DNA of 64,000 nt from Diogma glabrata (Eukaryota > Arthropoda > Insecta > Diptera > Cylindrotomidae): positions 387,044,685 through 387,108,684 of the forward strand of contig OY856187.1 of assembly GCA_963693315.1 (NCBI GenBank). Direction: 5' to 3'. Below, one piece after another: positions 23,351 through 34,509 of the stretch (positions within the stretch are counted from its first letter, which is position 1; each line of letters begins with the position of its first letter). The notes under the pieces are model-generated. The model was not told the DNA's origin and ran no database searches. It was given only the letters and a program-made list of their open reading frames with translations. The position numbers and the translations under genes were made by a program.

Positions 23351-24000
23351 GTATATAAAATTGCCCGAATCGCGTGTAAGTAAATCGAACGTTGTATAAT
23401 TGCCCTGAACACTGTAAGCGTCCGACTCAGATGAGACCACACTAGAGTTATTTTCCACCAAAAATAAATATAACTTGCATAAAAGGAATGTATTTTTCAC
23501 TATCGATTTGGTAAAGTGCAACAAGTAATTCTCACTCAAGATATATTAATATTTATTTTGCAAAGAAAATCATGAGTATCACAACGAAAAAGAACAATAT
23601 CAGTCATTACTATTAATCTTCTTATATATTAATACGCTAGATTAAAACTTTGTGGAGCATTAGGCTTTTTTATTCGCAGATGGATTCAATTCAAATTTTC
23701 ACAGCTAACTGATATTAGTGTAACCTATATTCGGATCCGGATTCAAACAAATCGGATCATAAATAAAAAAGTTATTATATACGGAAAACTTTTTCTATAC
23801 ATATGCATTATAAGTTTACATACATATAAAAATATATTTGCTATCGAACAACGAACAACAAAAACGAAACTTAAAACTTTATTTTGTTATTCTTTTTTAT
23901 ATTTAATTTTTTCTCAGCTGTTAGTATATTTATTTCTTTGAATGTGAATAAACGTACATATTGTTTTTCTATGTTTTAAGTTTCATTTCGAATTTTTTCT
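23351..24000. other. No gene recognised
   Basis: AT-rich DNA between the hAT target site and the Helitron remnant. I see no coding or repeat signal. Confidence 0.5.
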
Positions 24001-24960
24001 TATGCGTAAGATAGGTTTTGAGTTAGATCGTGTGAATCCTTTTGTTCGTTCTTTTAAACCAATGCATGAATTTTGTGAAAGACCTGAGAATGTTACTGCT
24101 GATGTGTCAATGGTTATAAAAGTTAACAGAGAATGTGATATTCGGCGTTTTAATGATGCTGTTCAAACTGATGTGGTTGCTATTTTTAAAAATGATGAAT
24201 TTTGTTAAATTTGTCAGATGAAGATAGAATTGATGGAAATGAAATGATTAATAAATTTGTATGTACTGAAATCCCTGATCCCATTCTTTTTCCTAAATTA
24301 CATGAATATGTGAAACGTCATAAATTATGTTTGGTATGACCAAAGTAAATCGTGGAAAAGAAGACAACGTGGGGCTGATAAAGTTGTTGCTCGATTATAT
24401 ATGGTTACTCCAAAAGATATAGAATTGTTTCATATGCGTTTACTTCTGTTGCATGTTCGTGGTCCAAAATCTTTTTTTGATCTACGTATGTATGAAGGTG
24501 TACCCTACCCTACTTTTGTTGCAGCATGTGAAGCTCGAGGTATTGCAACAAATGATAATGAATAGCGTGAATGTTTACTTGAAGCTTCAGAAATTCAATC
24601 ACCAAAACAGTTTCGTCAATTATTTGCATTTATCTGTGGTTTGAATGTTCCTCCGAATGCTTTAGCTTTTTTTCTTGACAGCTCATGCAGGTTGTGGCAA
24701 AACTTTTGTTCAAACGGCAATCATTCATAAATTTAATTCACTAAATCTTTCGTGTATTGTAACTGCCTTCAGTGGTATTGCATCAACTCTTTTGATTGGG
24801 GGGCGAACTTTGCATAATGTTTTCAAATTACCAATTCCATTATTAGAGAATTCAATGCCAAATATAACTCCAAACAGTGTACATGGCACATATATTAATA
24901 ATGCATCAATCATTATTATAGATGAAATTTCAATGTGTTCTATTCATGCTTTAAAATTAA
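24001..24960 (+). pseudogene. Helitron Rep/helicase protein, internally deleted relic
   Basis: Fragments of the Helitron replication protein run in order on the plus strand. First is NPFVRSFKPMHEFCERPENV and a DIRRFNDAVQTDV block (24002-24208). After a frame change come DEDRIDGNEM and IPDPILFPKLHEYVKRHKL. A further frame change gives RLYMVTPKDIELFHMRLLLL and HVRGPKSFFDL, a TAG in place of a conserved Trp (~24562), then RECLLEA. The helicase has a Walker A-like TAHAGCGKTF (~24680) and Walker B IIIIDEISM (~24915). Large parts are missing, including most of the Rep nuclease with its HUH motif and the later helicase motifs. The relic stops where a palindromic MITE inserted at 24960. In life it would drive rolling-circle transposition. 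Confidence 0.8.
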
Positions 24961-25401
24961 CTAGGAAGGCCCGGCGTGCTTCGCTACGCTTATAAATAAA
25001 GTTTTTGCGTAGACATTTTGTTGACGTAGAAGCAATGATTTCAAAAAGTGGTAACGAGAAATGCTAGCATATAATTTTTAATTTTTCTTTTTAAATATAT
25101 GAATGAAAAATAATCAGAACTCTAGCTGATCAGTTCGGATATATGAAAAATTAGCGATCAAATAAGTTAGAGATAAAATAAGCTTACTTGAAAACTTATT
25201 TGATCGCTAATTTTTCATATATCCGAACTGATCAGCTAGAGTTCTGATTATTTTTCATTCATATATTTAAAAAGAAAAATTAAAAATTATATGCTAGCAT
25301 TTCTCGTTACCACTTTTTGAAATCATTGCTTCTACGTCAACAAAATGTCTACGCAAAAACTTTATTTATAAGCGTAGCGAAGCACGCCGGGCCTTCCTAG
25401 T
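24960..25401. mobile_element. Palindromic MITE with ~209-bp perfect arms
   Basis: Arms 24960-25168 and 25193-25401 are inverted copies with no mismatch seen by eye; the spacer is 24 bp. The ends read ACTAGGAAGGCCCGGCGTGC. ATTA flanks both sides (24956-24959 and 25402-25405), a plausible 4-bp target duplication. The element has no coding region and sits inside the Helitron helicase. The superfamily is not assigned. Confidence 0.85.
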
Positions 25402-25405
25402 ATTA

Positions 25406-26760
25406 ATTATTTCACTAATTATGTATATCTAACACTAATTATCATAGGAACGGTTCAGAATTATCATGATTATATGATAGAATTATCATTGTTTTTCTTT
25501 TTATGACTGTTAAAAAATCCATATCAAATCATTAATATTATGATTAATACCATCATTTAAAAAAAATCACAATTTATAAAGTAAACTTACGTGATTGTCC
25601 TTATTATTATATAATCTTATGGTTATATTTAATGCCTGGGTATCAAATTCCGCTACTTGCTTTCAAAATTTTGTACCAATTTTAACCGTTTTTTTATTTT
25701 ATTTGTAAAGTAACAGTTTCCCATTACGGTTATCACCCTATTGTTATCTCAAGGTCTTCTCCTCAACCTTGCACATGCATGCACTACACGGGACAACACT
25801 GAACGCGGTAAATTTGTACTAATAACGAAACTACAATTTGACTAGCTAATCACGGATATTAATAATTTAACACAAAAAACAATTATTTACAAATCAACGG
25901 TGATTACAGCTAATGCACTAATACGGGATTTTATGATTAATATAGGAAACGGGGGCTCACTACTTTTAAACTTTGAATTACTCTCGTCCCACATAACCAC
26001 ATAGAATCTTTTTGGTTTTAATTTGTTTCGAAAATGATGCTGGTGGCTCTTGAAAATTTTGTGGGTTTTCTTTCCTTGTATTTTATTTAGAGCACCATGT
26101 GAATTTACTTGCGCTATATTCCTTTCTCCATTTTTATTTTATCACACAAAATATATTTTAACTCACGGGAGATTGCAAGAAAAATACAAACACCAAAATG
26201 CCACACAACCAGCAAACGTCAAAAATCTCAATCCAATTAGATAGTCAGAAAGACTAAGAGTCACAATAGACTACGAAAAAATAAGAGAGCGAGGCTAGTT
26301 GTCAACTATTATTTATACGCGGTCAACGCCGTTTCTTTGTTTATTCCCCAATAACGAATTAATAAAGTAGTTTCTTGGGAAATTATATTTTTGTGTGATC
26401 GTTAGTTATGATACCCATTAAGGAGTAGGACAGCTAGTTTGTAATAGAAATTTGAAAAGATTTAAAAAAAAAATGAAACATTGTTTACGAAACAATTGTA
26501 AGAATTATATATGTAAATAGCGTATTTACGGCTTAATGATAATACACTACCGTTTTATGACAATTTTATAGCGATTAATGATTATAAATTAAACATAGGG
26601 GATTACACTGAAAAAATATTACTAATTGATAGACGATAGTAGGACATCTACCCGAAAGAAGCGGAAATACGAATACAAATTGAGCAAAGGAATTGGAGAA
26701 ATATTACACAACTATTTGTCTGATAATAAATTTTTGGTGCGGAAACTAGAGTAAATGATG
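25406..26760. other. No gene recognised
   Basis: About 1.35 kb without a convincing coding region. Helitron coding does not resume after the MITE. A 64-codon frame at 26050-26244 has no recognised feature. Confidence 0.5.
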
Positions 26761-26771
26761 ACCAGGGATTG

Positions 26772-27802
26772 TTTTTTTTTTTTTTTTTTTTTTTTTTTTG
26801 TATCACAGCCAAGAGTTCGAAATGAAATGTTTGGCTACCAAGTTGAAATAGACTATTTGCGTAATCCAGGGTGCAGCACGAGGAGCTTATCTATTTCACA
26901 CACCCCTGGGGTGCTACTCCAGCTACCCTCTGAACAACTGCTCTAAGTCTGGTTTACTCAGTGGCTGAGTATGGCGCACCAGTCTGGTTGAATAGCACAC
27001 ATACTCAAAAAGTTGACTGCCAGCTGCATGCTACGATGCGTACTATAAGTGGTACTATCAGATCCACCCCTTTACCTTGGCTCCCTGTGTTAAGCAATAT
27101 CGCTCCACCTGCACTCAGACGCTCGCATGCTCTCATGCGTGAACATAAAAAGGTAACCAACAACACCACGTTACCCTTGCACGAATATTATGGTGACCAC
27201 ACTCGTTGTCGATTGAAGTCAAGAAAGCCTCCACATAAAACTGCCAGCAACCTGCTGGCAACTGATTTTAATATCTTGGATGCCTGGGACAACTCCTGGC
27301 AACATTACAACACAACTGGCCTTTCTATTACTAACCCGACTTCTACCCAACCTGGTTTCGATTTGCCACGTCATACCTGGACTACATTAAACCGAATAAG
27401 AACGAATCATGGACGTTGTGCTGATTCTTTCTACAAGTGGGGCATTTCAGAGTCCCCTGAGTGTGACTGCGGCGCTCCACAACAAACTATAAAACACATT
27501 GCAACTGTGTGTCCAATTCGACGTTACAATGGCAACATCTCAGACATCCATCTGGCAACTCCCGATGTAGTAGCATGGATAGACTCGCTCGATGTAAACA
27601 TCTAATGCTCAAATGTACTGCTCAATGTTCAAATATTTTACTTTTTAATTTTTACTTAAAAGACGCGCAATCAAATCGATTGTAAGTTCATTTAATGTGT
27701 ATCCATGTATTGTTTTAGGTAGATTTCATAGAAGAGTCTACCTATTTTTAAGTTTAATTTTTTAATGTGTCACAAAAAAAACCATACGCTAAATAAATAA
27801 AA
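26772..27802 (+). mobile_element. 5'-truncated LINE with 11-bp TSD and leading poly(T)
   Basis: ACCAGGGATTG occurs at 26761-26771 and again at 27803-27813. Between the copies lies a T28 run (26772-26799), a LINE C-terminal coding region on the plus strand, a ~190-bp 3' UTR and a TAAATAAATAAAA tail. The target duplication and A-rich tail show target-primed insertion. The T-run at the 5' junction is unusual. Confidence 0.8.
26880..27605 (+). pseudogene. LINE ORF2 C-terminal fragment with Cys/His motif
   Basis: From ~26900 the frame reads THPWGATPATL, then a TGA in place of a likely Arg codon (~26934), then TTALSLVYSVAEYGAPVW and on without a break to 27605. These are the segments after the RT palm. 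A Cys/His motif CDCGAPQQTIKHIATVCP near the end is the typical C-terminal zinc-finger-like motif of several insect LINE clades. The endonuclease and RT palm are absent through 5' truncation. A related tail lies at 55955-56180. Confidence 0.8.
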
Positions 27803-27813
27803 ACCAGGGATTG

Positions 27814-28231
27814 AGTATAAGACTATGTGTACAGGACAAAATGAAAAAACGACTACGAAAATTTACGCGAAGGCAAATTCGATGCATATGAGAAAATAGT
27901 GCATGTCTAAATCGGGGATTTTATATAACAGCTTCATCGATCACCAGGCTACGACATAACACATACTCACAAAAAAATAAATAATTCAAACTTTTAAAAG
28001 ATCAAAAGCTTTGGAAGTTTCCTAATACTAACTAGAATGAAATCAGAAAATTATTAATTACGAATTTCATGTGTTTTGTGCAAATCAAATTATTGATTTC
28101 TTCAATCAACAGGAAAAATTATATCCATGTTGTCCATGTCCACCTTGTCAAATATACGTTGAGGTGCATATCAAATTGATCATTTATTAATAATTATGTA
28201 GACAATAAGCAGCTTTGGCAAGCCTAGTTCA
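27814..28231. other. No gene recognised
   Basis: AT-rich DNA between the LINE insertion and a hAT-type element. No signal seen. Confidence 0.5.
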
Positions 28232-28239
28232 GTTTCAAG

Positions 28240-29424
28240 CAGGGCTGGAAACCGGTTTTTGAAAACCAAAACCAAAACCTCAAAACCAGAAAACCACACC
28301 AAATCAGAAAAACCAAAACCGAAATCATAACCACATTCTAAAAATGATCAAAACCGGCACCGAAACCAAAACCACGTTTTCAAAATTATCAAAACCAAAA
28401 CCATAACCGAAACCAAATTTTAAAAATCATCAAACCAAAAGCGAACCAAAAACCAAATTTTAAAATAAACGAAATCAAAATCAAATCTAAAAATTTAGTC
28501 AAGCTCAATAATATTGTTAAAAAATTAAGACAACAATAAAATGCAACAACAAATACTGCCGTGCTAAACACAGATGTGGTAGCTTACTTTTTTGTCAAAA
28601 ATCAGTTACGAATCTAATATGATATAAAAATAGTCGATGGATATGTTTTTCATACAATTAAAACATTTATTTTCTTTTTTCAATAAAAAACTACTATATA
28701 AAGATGTCATATATCTTAATATTTGTCAATTACTATAACAATTAGCTGTATATCTATCAATTCCTATAAGCTATTTTAGTCGTAACTTTACTGTCTTTCA
28801 ATAATCACTTTCCAACCCAAAATATAACTTCCCGATCAGTTGGACAGTACAAATGATTTAGTGATTATGTTTTTAGTGTGATTTTTGTTAAAATTTCATG
28901 ATGTGGCTTTGGAAATTATTGTTGTTAGAAATAACATTTCGAATATAAATTTAAAGTTCATGTTTTAAATTTATTTTAAATTCTTTTATTTGAATAGCAA
29001 TGAATAAAATAGTAAACAAACCACGGAAGCAAGTTCGCCTTGTCATATCTTGAAATGCTCTAGGCGCCACGCAGAAATGAAACACTTTCCCCTGGGCATG
29101 TAATGTATCTTAAATTAGCTGAACATTTTTTACTGAGCATTAGCATTGGCATTGTTAACAAATGTTGTAATTTTTAATCAATTCTCTGACGAATACTCAA
29201 ACAAACATTTTTTAGCTATAAACCAAAACCGAAACCAAATTTTGATGTTTAGAAAAACCAAAACCGAAACCAAAACAAAAACATGTTGCGTATTAAAACC
29301 AAAACCGAAACCAAAACTCAGATTTATTGTCTAGAAAAACCAATACCGAAACCAAAACCATAATTGGCCATTGAGAAAAACCAAAAATCAAACCATTACA
29401 AATAATTTATGGTTTCTAGCCCTG
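28240..29424. mobile_element. hAT-type non-autonomous element (1185 bp) with 8-bp TSD
   Basis: GTTTCAAG lies on both sides (28232-28239 and 29425-29432). The termini are CAGGGCTGGAAACC on the left and, read inward from the right, CAGGGCTAGAAACC. Both ends are rich in AACCAAAACC/AAACCGAAACC repeats (28255-28450 and 29220-29400), most of them in one orientation. There is no recognised coding region, so it would need a hAT transposase from elsewhere. Confidence 0.85.
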
Positions 29425-29432
29425 GTTTCAAG

Positions 29433-29800
29433 ACATATATGGTTTCACAGATTTTCTATATAAGGAAATGTGAAGAGCATGAAAATTTAAAGTTTCGTTT
29501 CATTTTTAATAAAATATACCAAATTATTTTGAAATTGCTAATTTTGAACAAGAATATTTGTTGAATTTAAATTAAACTAAATATTATAATAATTTTGTAT
29601 TATCAATTGGAAAGTTAAAGTTTTTTAGGAAAGCTAAGTAATTGGTTTTACCACATTCCTCCCCAACAAGAAAAAAAATTTTATTCATCGTTATGAAGCT
29701 TAAATAAGATAGTTAACGATGAACTTTACCAAAGTTAACGAAAAAACTTTTTACCAAATTATATGTTAATATTGATGTTATTATTGTACAAAATTTAATT
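29433..29800. other. No gene recognised
   Basis: AT-rich spacer with no feature seen. Confidence 0.5.
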
Positions 29801-29801
29801 A

Positions 29802-30130
29802 ACTTCCCGATATGGGAGGTTATTGTTTTTGGGTCGATTTTCAAAATCGGAATTTGTATGATATCTTTACGTTTCATGACCTCCTGAAGCTGTTAAGACT
29901 ATTTTTAGCTGGCAGTCTGTACGTGTGTGTGTGTGAGTTTGTATGTTTGTATGTACCGCTGTGAGGATTAATTTTTGCCCAACGCTTTCTCAACAACCAA
30001 TGGGTCGATTTTAACGAAAGAGGTCGCAATCGATGAATCTTGGCGTAATCTAGAGCCCAGTCTTTTTCTAGCGAAATTAAATCATTTGTTTTATAGTGGT
30101 TTCCAAAAAAACTGAAAATCATCTCTTGCA
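29802..30130. repeat. Dispersed repeat, copy A
   Basis: The stretch begins CTTCCCGATATGGGAGGTTA, then GTTTTTGGGTCGATTTTC, ATATCTTTACGT, AAGCTGTTAAG and CTATTTTTAGCTGGCAGTCT. A TG-rich run follows. It matches copy B at 30431-30552 over ~120 bp and, weakly, copy C at ~33105-33215. The frame 29874-30131 on the minus strand is a shadow. Confidence 0.7.
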
Positions 30131-30430
30131 AATATCATGAGATTAAATAATGCTATCACGGTCTTGAAGCTTCCATATTGTTTTTCATCATGTCAGTCAT
30201 TTATAATGAGATTTGTATAAACCATTGCTATCTTAGTTTTTGAGATTTTTAACAAATAGTGAAAAAGATACGCTTTATTTTCTTTATGCAAACGTATGAT
30301 ATCTGAATGAAACTTTGAATGTAAATGAGCTGCAAACGCATCCGGGTTTACTTGAATATCAAAAACCTGAGTTTTTTTCTAAATTTGACAAAAAGGTTAG
30401 AGCTTCGAGTGTAGATTGCTTGGTCAACGG

Positions 30431-30552
30431 TTTCCGATATAAGAAGTTATTGTTTTTGGGTCGATTTCCAAAATCGAAATTTTTATAACATCTTTACGTC
30501 TCAAGACTTCCTAAAGCTGTTAAGGCTATTTTTAGCTGCCAGTATGTATGTA
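30431..30552. repeat. Dispersed repeat, copy B
   Basis: TTCCGATATAAGAAGTTATT, then TTTTTGGGTCGATTTCC, ATCTTTACGTC, AAAGCTGTTAAGGC and TTTTAGCTGCCAGTATGTAT, in the same order as copy A. The hAT-type pseudogene begins directly after its TG-rich end. Confidence 0.7.
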
Positions 30553-30569
30553 TGTGTAGCGTTTCTGAT

Positions 30570-32040
30570 TTCTCGACCTTTTATGAATCTCGAGATTCGA
30601 GAATCGTGAGTTTATCAGCGATTCTGTTTCTCGAGAAATTGGGAATAATTATTTGAGTTTCTCGAGATTCTCGAGAATTATTAAAAATTAAGTTTAAGAA
30701 GAAAAGTAACCCTCCGTTTACTTTCAAAATTTCCAGATACAGAAAAATTTCTCTCGTTTTCAGTGTCTGTATAGGTTTTATCAAAATTAGAGTGTTTCTT
30801 AGAAGTTTAAATTGAATGTGATCTTACCAGTAGCTTCAAATATATTTATTTCCTTAGATAGTGAGCGGTAGTTGTCATTTATTGTTGACTGCATTCTCAA
30901 ACTCTCACGAATACTTCTAAATTTAATTCAACGCAACCCTTTTCCTCTAATTCTGAGTCCGATGGCAATGTAAGCTCTTCACTTTCGTTGATATCATTCG
31001 TCGATATATGTAATGCTTTCATTGTAATTAGAAGAATCAATTTCTGTTTCTTTAAATAATCTTCGAGAATTTTTTTTTGCAGTTTTAATAATTTCGTTTT
31101 TAGAGCAAATAAAAAAAAATCATTTTCCTCGGGTTAACTAACTTTGGATTGTGAAGAAATTTCAATAACGAATTTATTGAGTTATCTCTTCCTTTAAAAA
31201 TTTGAGATTGTATTTCAAATAAAAAATGTAAGCTTAGACCTGAATTGTTTTTCTGAAGAGATTTGAATATAAATTTTAGCATTCCCTCTGCAGATAATAA
31301 TGAGCCAGCCTGACGGTTGAACGCTTTTATTGATTTTGTGGCTGGTTGAATGGCACTCAAAATATTTAAAGCAATTACAAAATCTTATTTAGTATTCCAA
31401 AAATGACTTAAATTTAGAAGATCTAAAGTTTTTTAAACTGCTGGCTTGACTGGCAAAAACCGTTCAACCATGGTTTCAATAGAATTTCGTTTAATTTTCC
31501 AATCCAGGAGTAATGGGAGCTCGTTTTTCTCTTCATTTAATTTTTTGTATAATTTTGCAAAATGGCATTGTGAGCTGGCGAGTTTTTGAATAATTTTACA
31601 ATTGCCCAAATTTTTGAAATCGTTTCTCGTTTCTCAATACTAAATTGTCAGCTAAAAATTCATTTTGTTGTAGAACTGAATCGGAATCACTATTTGAAGC
31701 TTCACTTTGACTGATTTTTTAACTGGTTTCGTTTTCTTTATAAAATATTGACATCATCGCTTGGTGTTTCCCATGACTGTACTGTAACATAACTGTTGGT
31801 AAGCTTGAGATATTTTGCCGTATTTCAACATTACACTGGCTCATTGCTTGTAGTGAAAACAATGTGGCACATAATTTTTGTATCCTTTTCCAGCTGGATA
31901 TGAACCTTCAATTCGCATCAATCCTAAATTTTCCGACTTCCCATTAATATAATACAAATGTACGTTCAAATATCTACGCTTGCAGAAGTTTGTCCATTCA
32001 TCAATTGCTATGGTAAACATTAGATTGAAAGCCTTCATTT
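30570..32040 (-). pseudogene. hAT transposase relic
   Basis: Minus-strand fragments follow the order of a hAT transposase. FTIAIDEWTNFCKRRYLNVH with the catalytic-type DEW comes first (32038-31841). LRNEKRFQKFGQL and MVERFLP-like pieces follow through many stops and frame changes (31740-31440). IQPATKSIKAFNRQAGSLLS and KGRDNSINSLLKFLHNP come next (31360-31100). Eight or more stops and shifts are visible. The expected C-terminal dimerisation block was not recognised. The low-coordinate end (30572-30670) carries several TCTCGAGATTC-type strings that may be subterminal repeats. No partner terminus was found. Confidence 0.65.
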
Positions 32041-32295
32041 TGGTGATCTTAGGTTATTTTGCCATAGAAATAAAAATAGGTTTTTCCCAATACATTTATA
32101 ACAAATAACAATATTATCCCAAATTCGTATTGGGTATTACTGTTTGCATCGACATCTAGATTTAACAATCAGAAAGTGATGCAAATTGACATTAACAATT
32201 TTTGTTTAGTAAATTTGACAGACATTTTTATTGTTTATTAAGAACGAAACGATAACCAGACTGTTAAAATAACGAATATATTTGATGTCACCTAA

Positions 32296-32712
32296 CTTAG
32301 CCCCGCCATTTTGAGAGAAATGAAAAACAAAAATTGTGCTGGATATGCTACTCAGAAAGAATGCCATATCACCAATGAAAAAAAATTTGGCACGCTGAAG
32401 CAATTGTTCGAGCAGAAGTTAGCCCCGTCAGTTTGAACAAATTGAAAAACAAAGGTTGTCCTGTATTGTGCTCGAGCTGTGCTGGTTGTGCTATTCAGAA
32501 AAAAATATAATATCCTTAATCGAAAAATTTTATATCGTTAAAATCATTTTTTCGAGTAAAAGTTAGCCCCACCATTTTGGAGAAAATGAAAAAGAAAGGT
32601 TGTGTTGTATTGTGCTAGTTGTGCTACTCAAAAACAAATTCGTACCACCAACAGAATAATTTAAACACGCTAAAACTATTTTTCGAGTTGAAGTTAGCCC
32701 CGCCAGTTATGG
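32296..32712. repeat. ~130-bp tandem repeat, 3.2 copies
   Basis: Units begin (A/G)AAGTTAGCCCC(G/A)CCA at about 32296, 32418, 32561 and 32692 (spacings 122, 143, 131). Shared phrases are AATGAAAAACAAA, TTGTGCTACTCA and TTTTTCGAG. Length variation comes from indels in the middle. Confidence 0.75.
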
Positions 32713-33104
32713 AAAATATGAGTTTTTTTTTTAAATTAAGAATAGGAGTCGGGGAGAATATCTGTGGATCGTTGAACAACTGTATTTTTTTAAACATCAA
32801 TAACACTCAGTCCTGACATACAAGTTTGTTGAAACTTAGAGCATAAGGTTTTTATAACGTTCATAGTAATTTTGCAACTTCCGGTTTGTCACTTAAATTA
32901 GGTTAAATAGCTTTATCCTATTCTTTTAAATATATCACAACAAAAGCCACAGCTATGAAGTGTTTTTGACGAATCTTTGGTTAAATTATTCAATTAACAT
33001 GAAACAGAACAAATTTGCTTTTGATGTGTCTTGTATATAGTGGTCGGTGTTCATCAAACAAATGCTTAGCTTTTATCTTACCGATAGGTTTGGTAATTGT
33101 GTTG

Positions 33105-33215
33105 GACTGCAGTTGGAGATCATTTTTGATATTGACATTTTAATGATATCTTTACCTTTTAATACCTTCTGAATTGATCTAGACTTCTTATTTTAGTTTG
33201 CAGTCTGAGTGTTAG
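33105..33215. repeat. Dispersed repeat, copy C (weak)
   Basis: The order TTGGAGATCATTTTTGATAT, ATGATATCTTTACC, CCTTCTGAATTG, TTTTAGTTTGCAGTCTGAGT follows copies A and B with heavy divergence. Confidence 0.4.
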
Positions 33216-33409
33216 TATAATATTAAATTTAAATCGATTACACACACATTCAAAGTCTATTTAAATGATTACAATTGATGTGTCGTATAATAAATAAATC
33301 ATAGTTTTGCGTATATTAGGCTTACTTGATTGAGCTAATATTCACCTTTTGTTGACCTTTTTTTCAAATTTGTTTTAATATTTGTTTTATAATTTTTCGT
33401 TTTTTATTT

Positions 33410-33560
33410 GTATTACTTCGGTCTTAAAGACCTAAGTATTACATTCATGAGCTAAAAGTGAAATTCTAAACCCTACTCTTTTGGCATCTCTCAACGTTTT
33501 AGGACCCACTGATTCTAAAAGACCAAAAAAAAATGTATGTCTGTCTGCCTGCCGGCCGTT
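33410..33560. repeat. Hairpin-headed repeat, copy 1
   Basis: It starts with an imperfect hairpin, ACTTCGGTCTTAAAGACCTA, then AAGTATTACATTCATGAGCT, GGCATCTCTCAACGTTTTAG, ACTGATTCTAAAAG and a poly(A)-ATGTATGTCTGTCTG stretch. An inverted copy lies at 41690-41800. A headless copy lies at 37330-37440. Confidence 0.75.
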
Positions 33561-33900
33561 CGTAACAACCGACAAAATCTAGAAAACGGCCGAAGGGATT
33601 CTTGATATCTGAGGGAAGGGAAGTCTTGATATCTCAGAGCTGTGAGATTTCAGCCCCTCCATATTTTATGTTCTATAAAACATTTTTTTGGACAATGCAG
33701 TTAAATTATATTGTATTATTTTTTTATGTTTGATATTTTAGTTTACCTTATATCAAGTAACTGATTAGTTTTTAATCTTACGAGAAGTTTATGGCGTGGC
33801 CTCTATCACACCCGATCCCACTAGTTGTGTAAGTTTTGGGTAGGGATTGCTGTTTTTTCTCAAAGAGGAACAGTTTGTTCTATTTCTCTAGCTTAGTCTT
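33560..33900. other. No gene recognised
   Basis: AT-rich sequence beyond the repeat head; nothing supported. Confidence 0.4.
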
Positions 33901-33904
33901 CTTT

Positions 33905-34505
33905 GATATATATAGCTTTTTTAACGGGTGAAATTCTAGTTGTTCTTACGATGAATGTTGTTGACGTTTGAATTGATTGGTTTCTATTATGCAGCAAAAC
34001 ACCTTTCATGTAGGAAATGCCTTTGAATTCCTTTATAATTTCTTCCATTGTTGTTCTAGTTTTTAATCCGAATGTTTCTATAACCCTCTTTATCTTATTC
34101 TTGTCCGTTGCATTACGGTCTGTTCGATGTTTCTTTTTCCGTATACTCTTCAGAATAAATTGCTAAGTCTTCGATTAATATAATTCGAAAAAGAGTCATA
34201 TTGGGTTAGGAAATCGTACAAGTGTATGTTTTCGTTATTTACATAATTTTGGTGTTCTCTGGTTTGGATAAGGTAATTATCTCTTCATTCTGGATGTTTG
34301 AGGCGTCTATCTGTATTATTTTCTTTGATCTAGCTGGTATGATATAGTGGCTTTTGTTGTACGAGTATGTTTCCGGTTATCTTAAGTTCCTTAGTGGGTG
34401 AGAGTTTCATATTTTCCGCTTCTGAGTACTCAAGTAGGAAGTTCTTTGTTTTCTTGGGTTGATGATGATATGGGTTGATGTCCCATTGTCAACAAGAGAT
34501 TATAT
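33905..34505 (-). pseudogene. Possible Ty3/gypsy retropepsin relic
   Basis: Minus-strand pieces include SLVDNGTSTHIIINP (34500-34455), which resembles a retropepsin active site with DNG in place of DTG. After a frame change KNFLLEYSEAENMKLSPTKE and ELKITGNI follow, then an IHLYDFLTQYDSF piece (~34240) and a 60-codon stretch to ~33905. Order and motifs suggest the protease region of a gypsy-type retroelement, but no RT or LTR was found here. Tentative. Confidence 0.3.
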
Positions 34506-34509
34506 GGTA

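Noticed and set aside
24725..24913. Minus-strand frame opposite the Helitron helicase
   Set aside because: Antisense shadow of the Walker A/B region.
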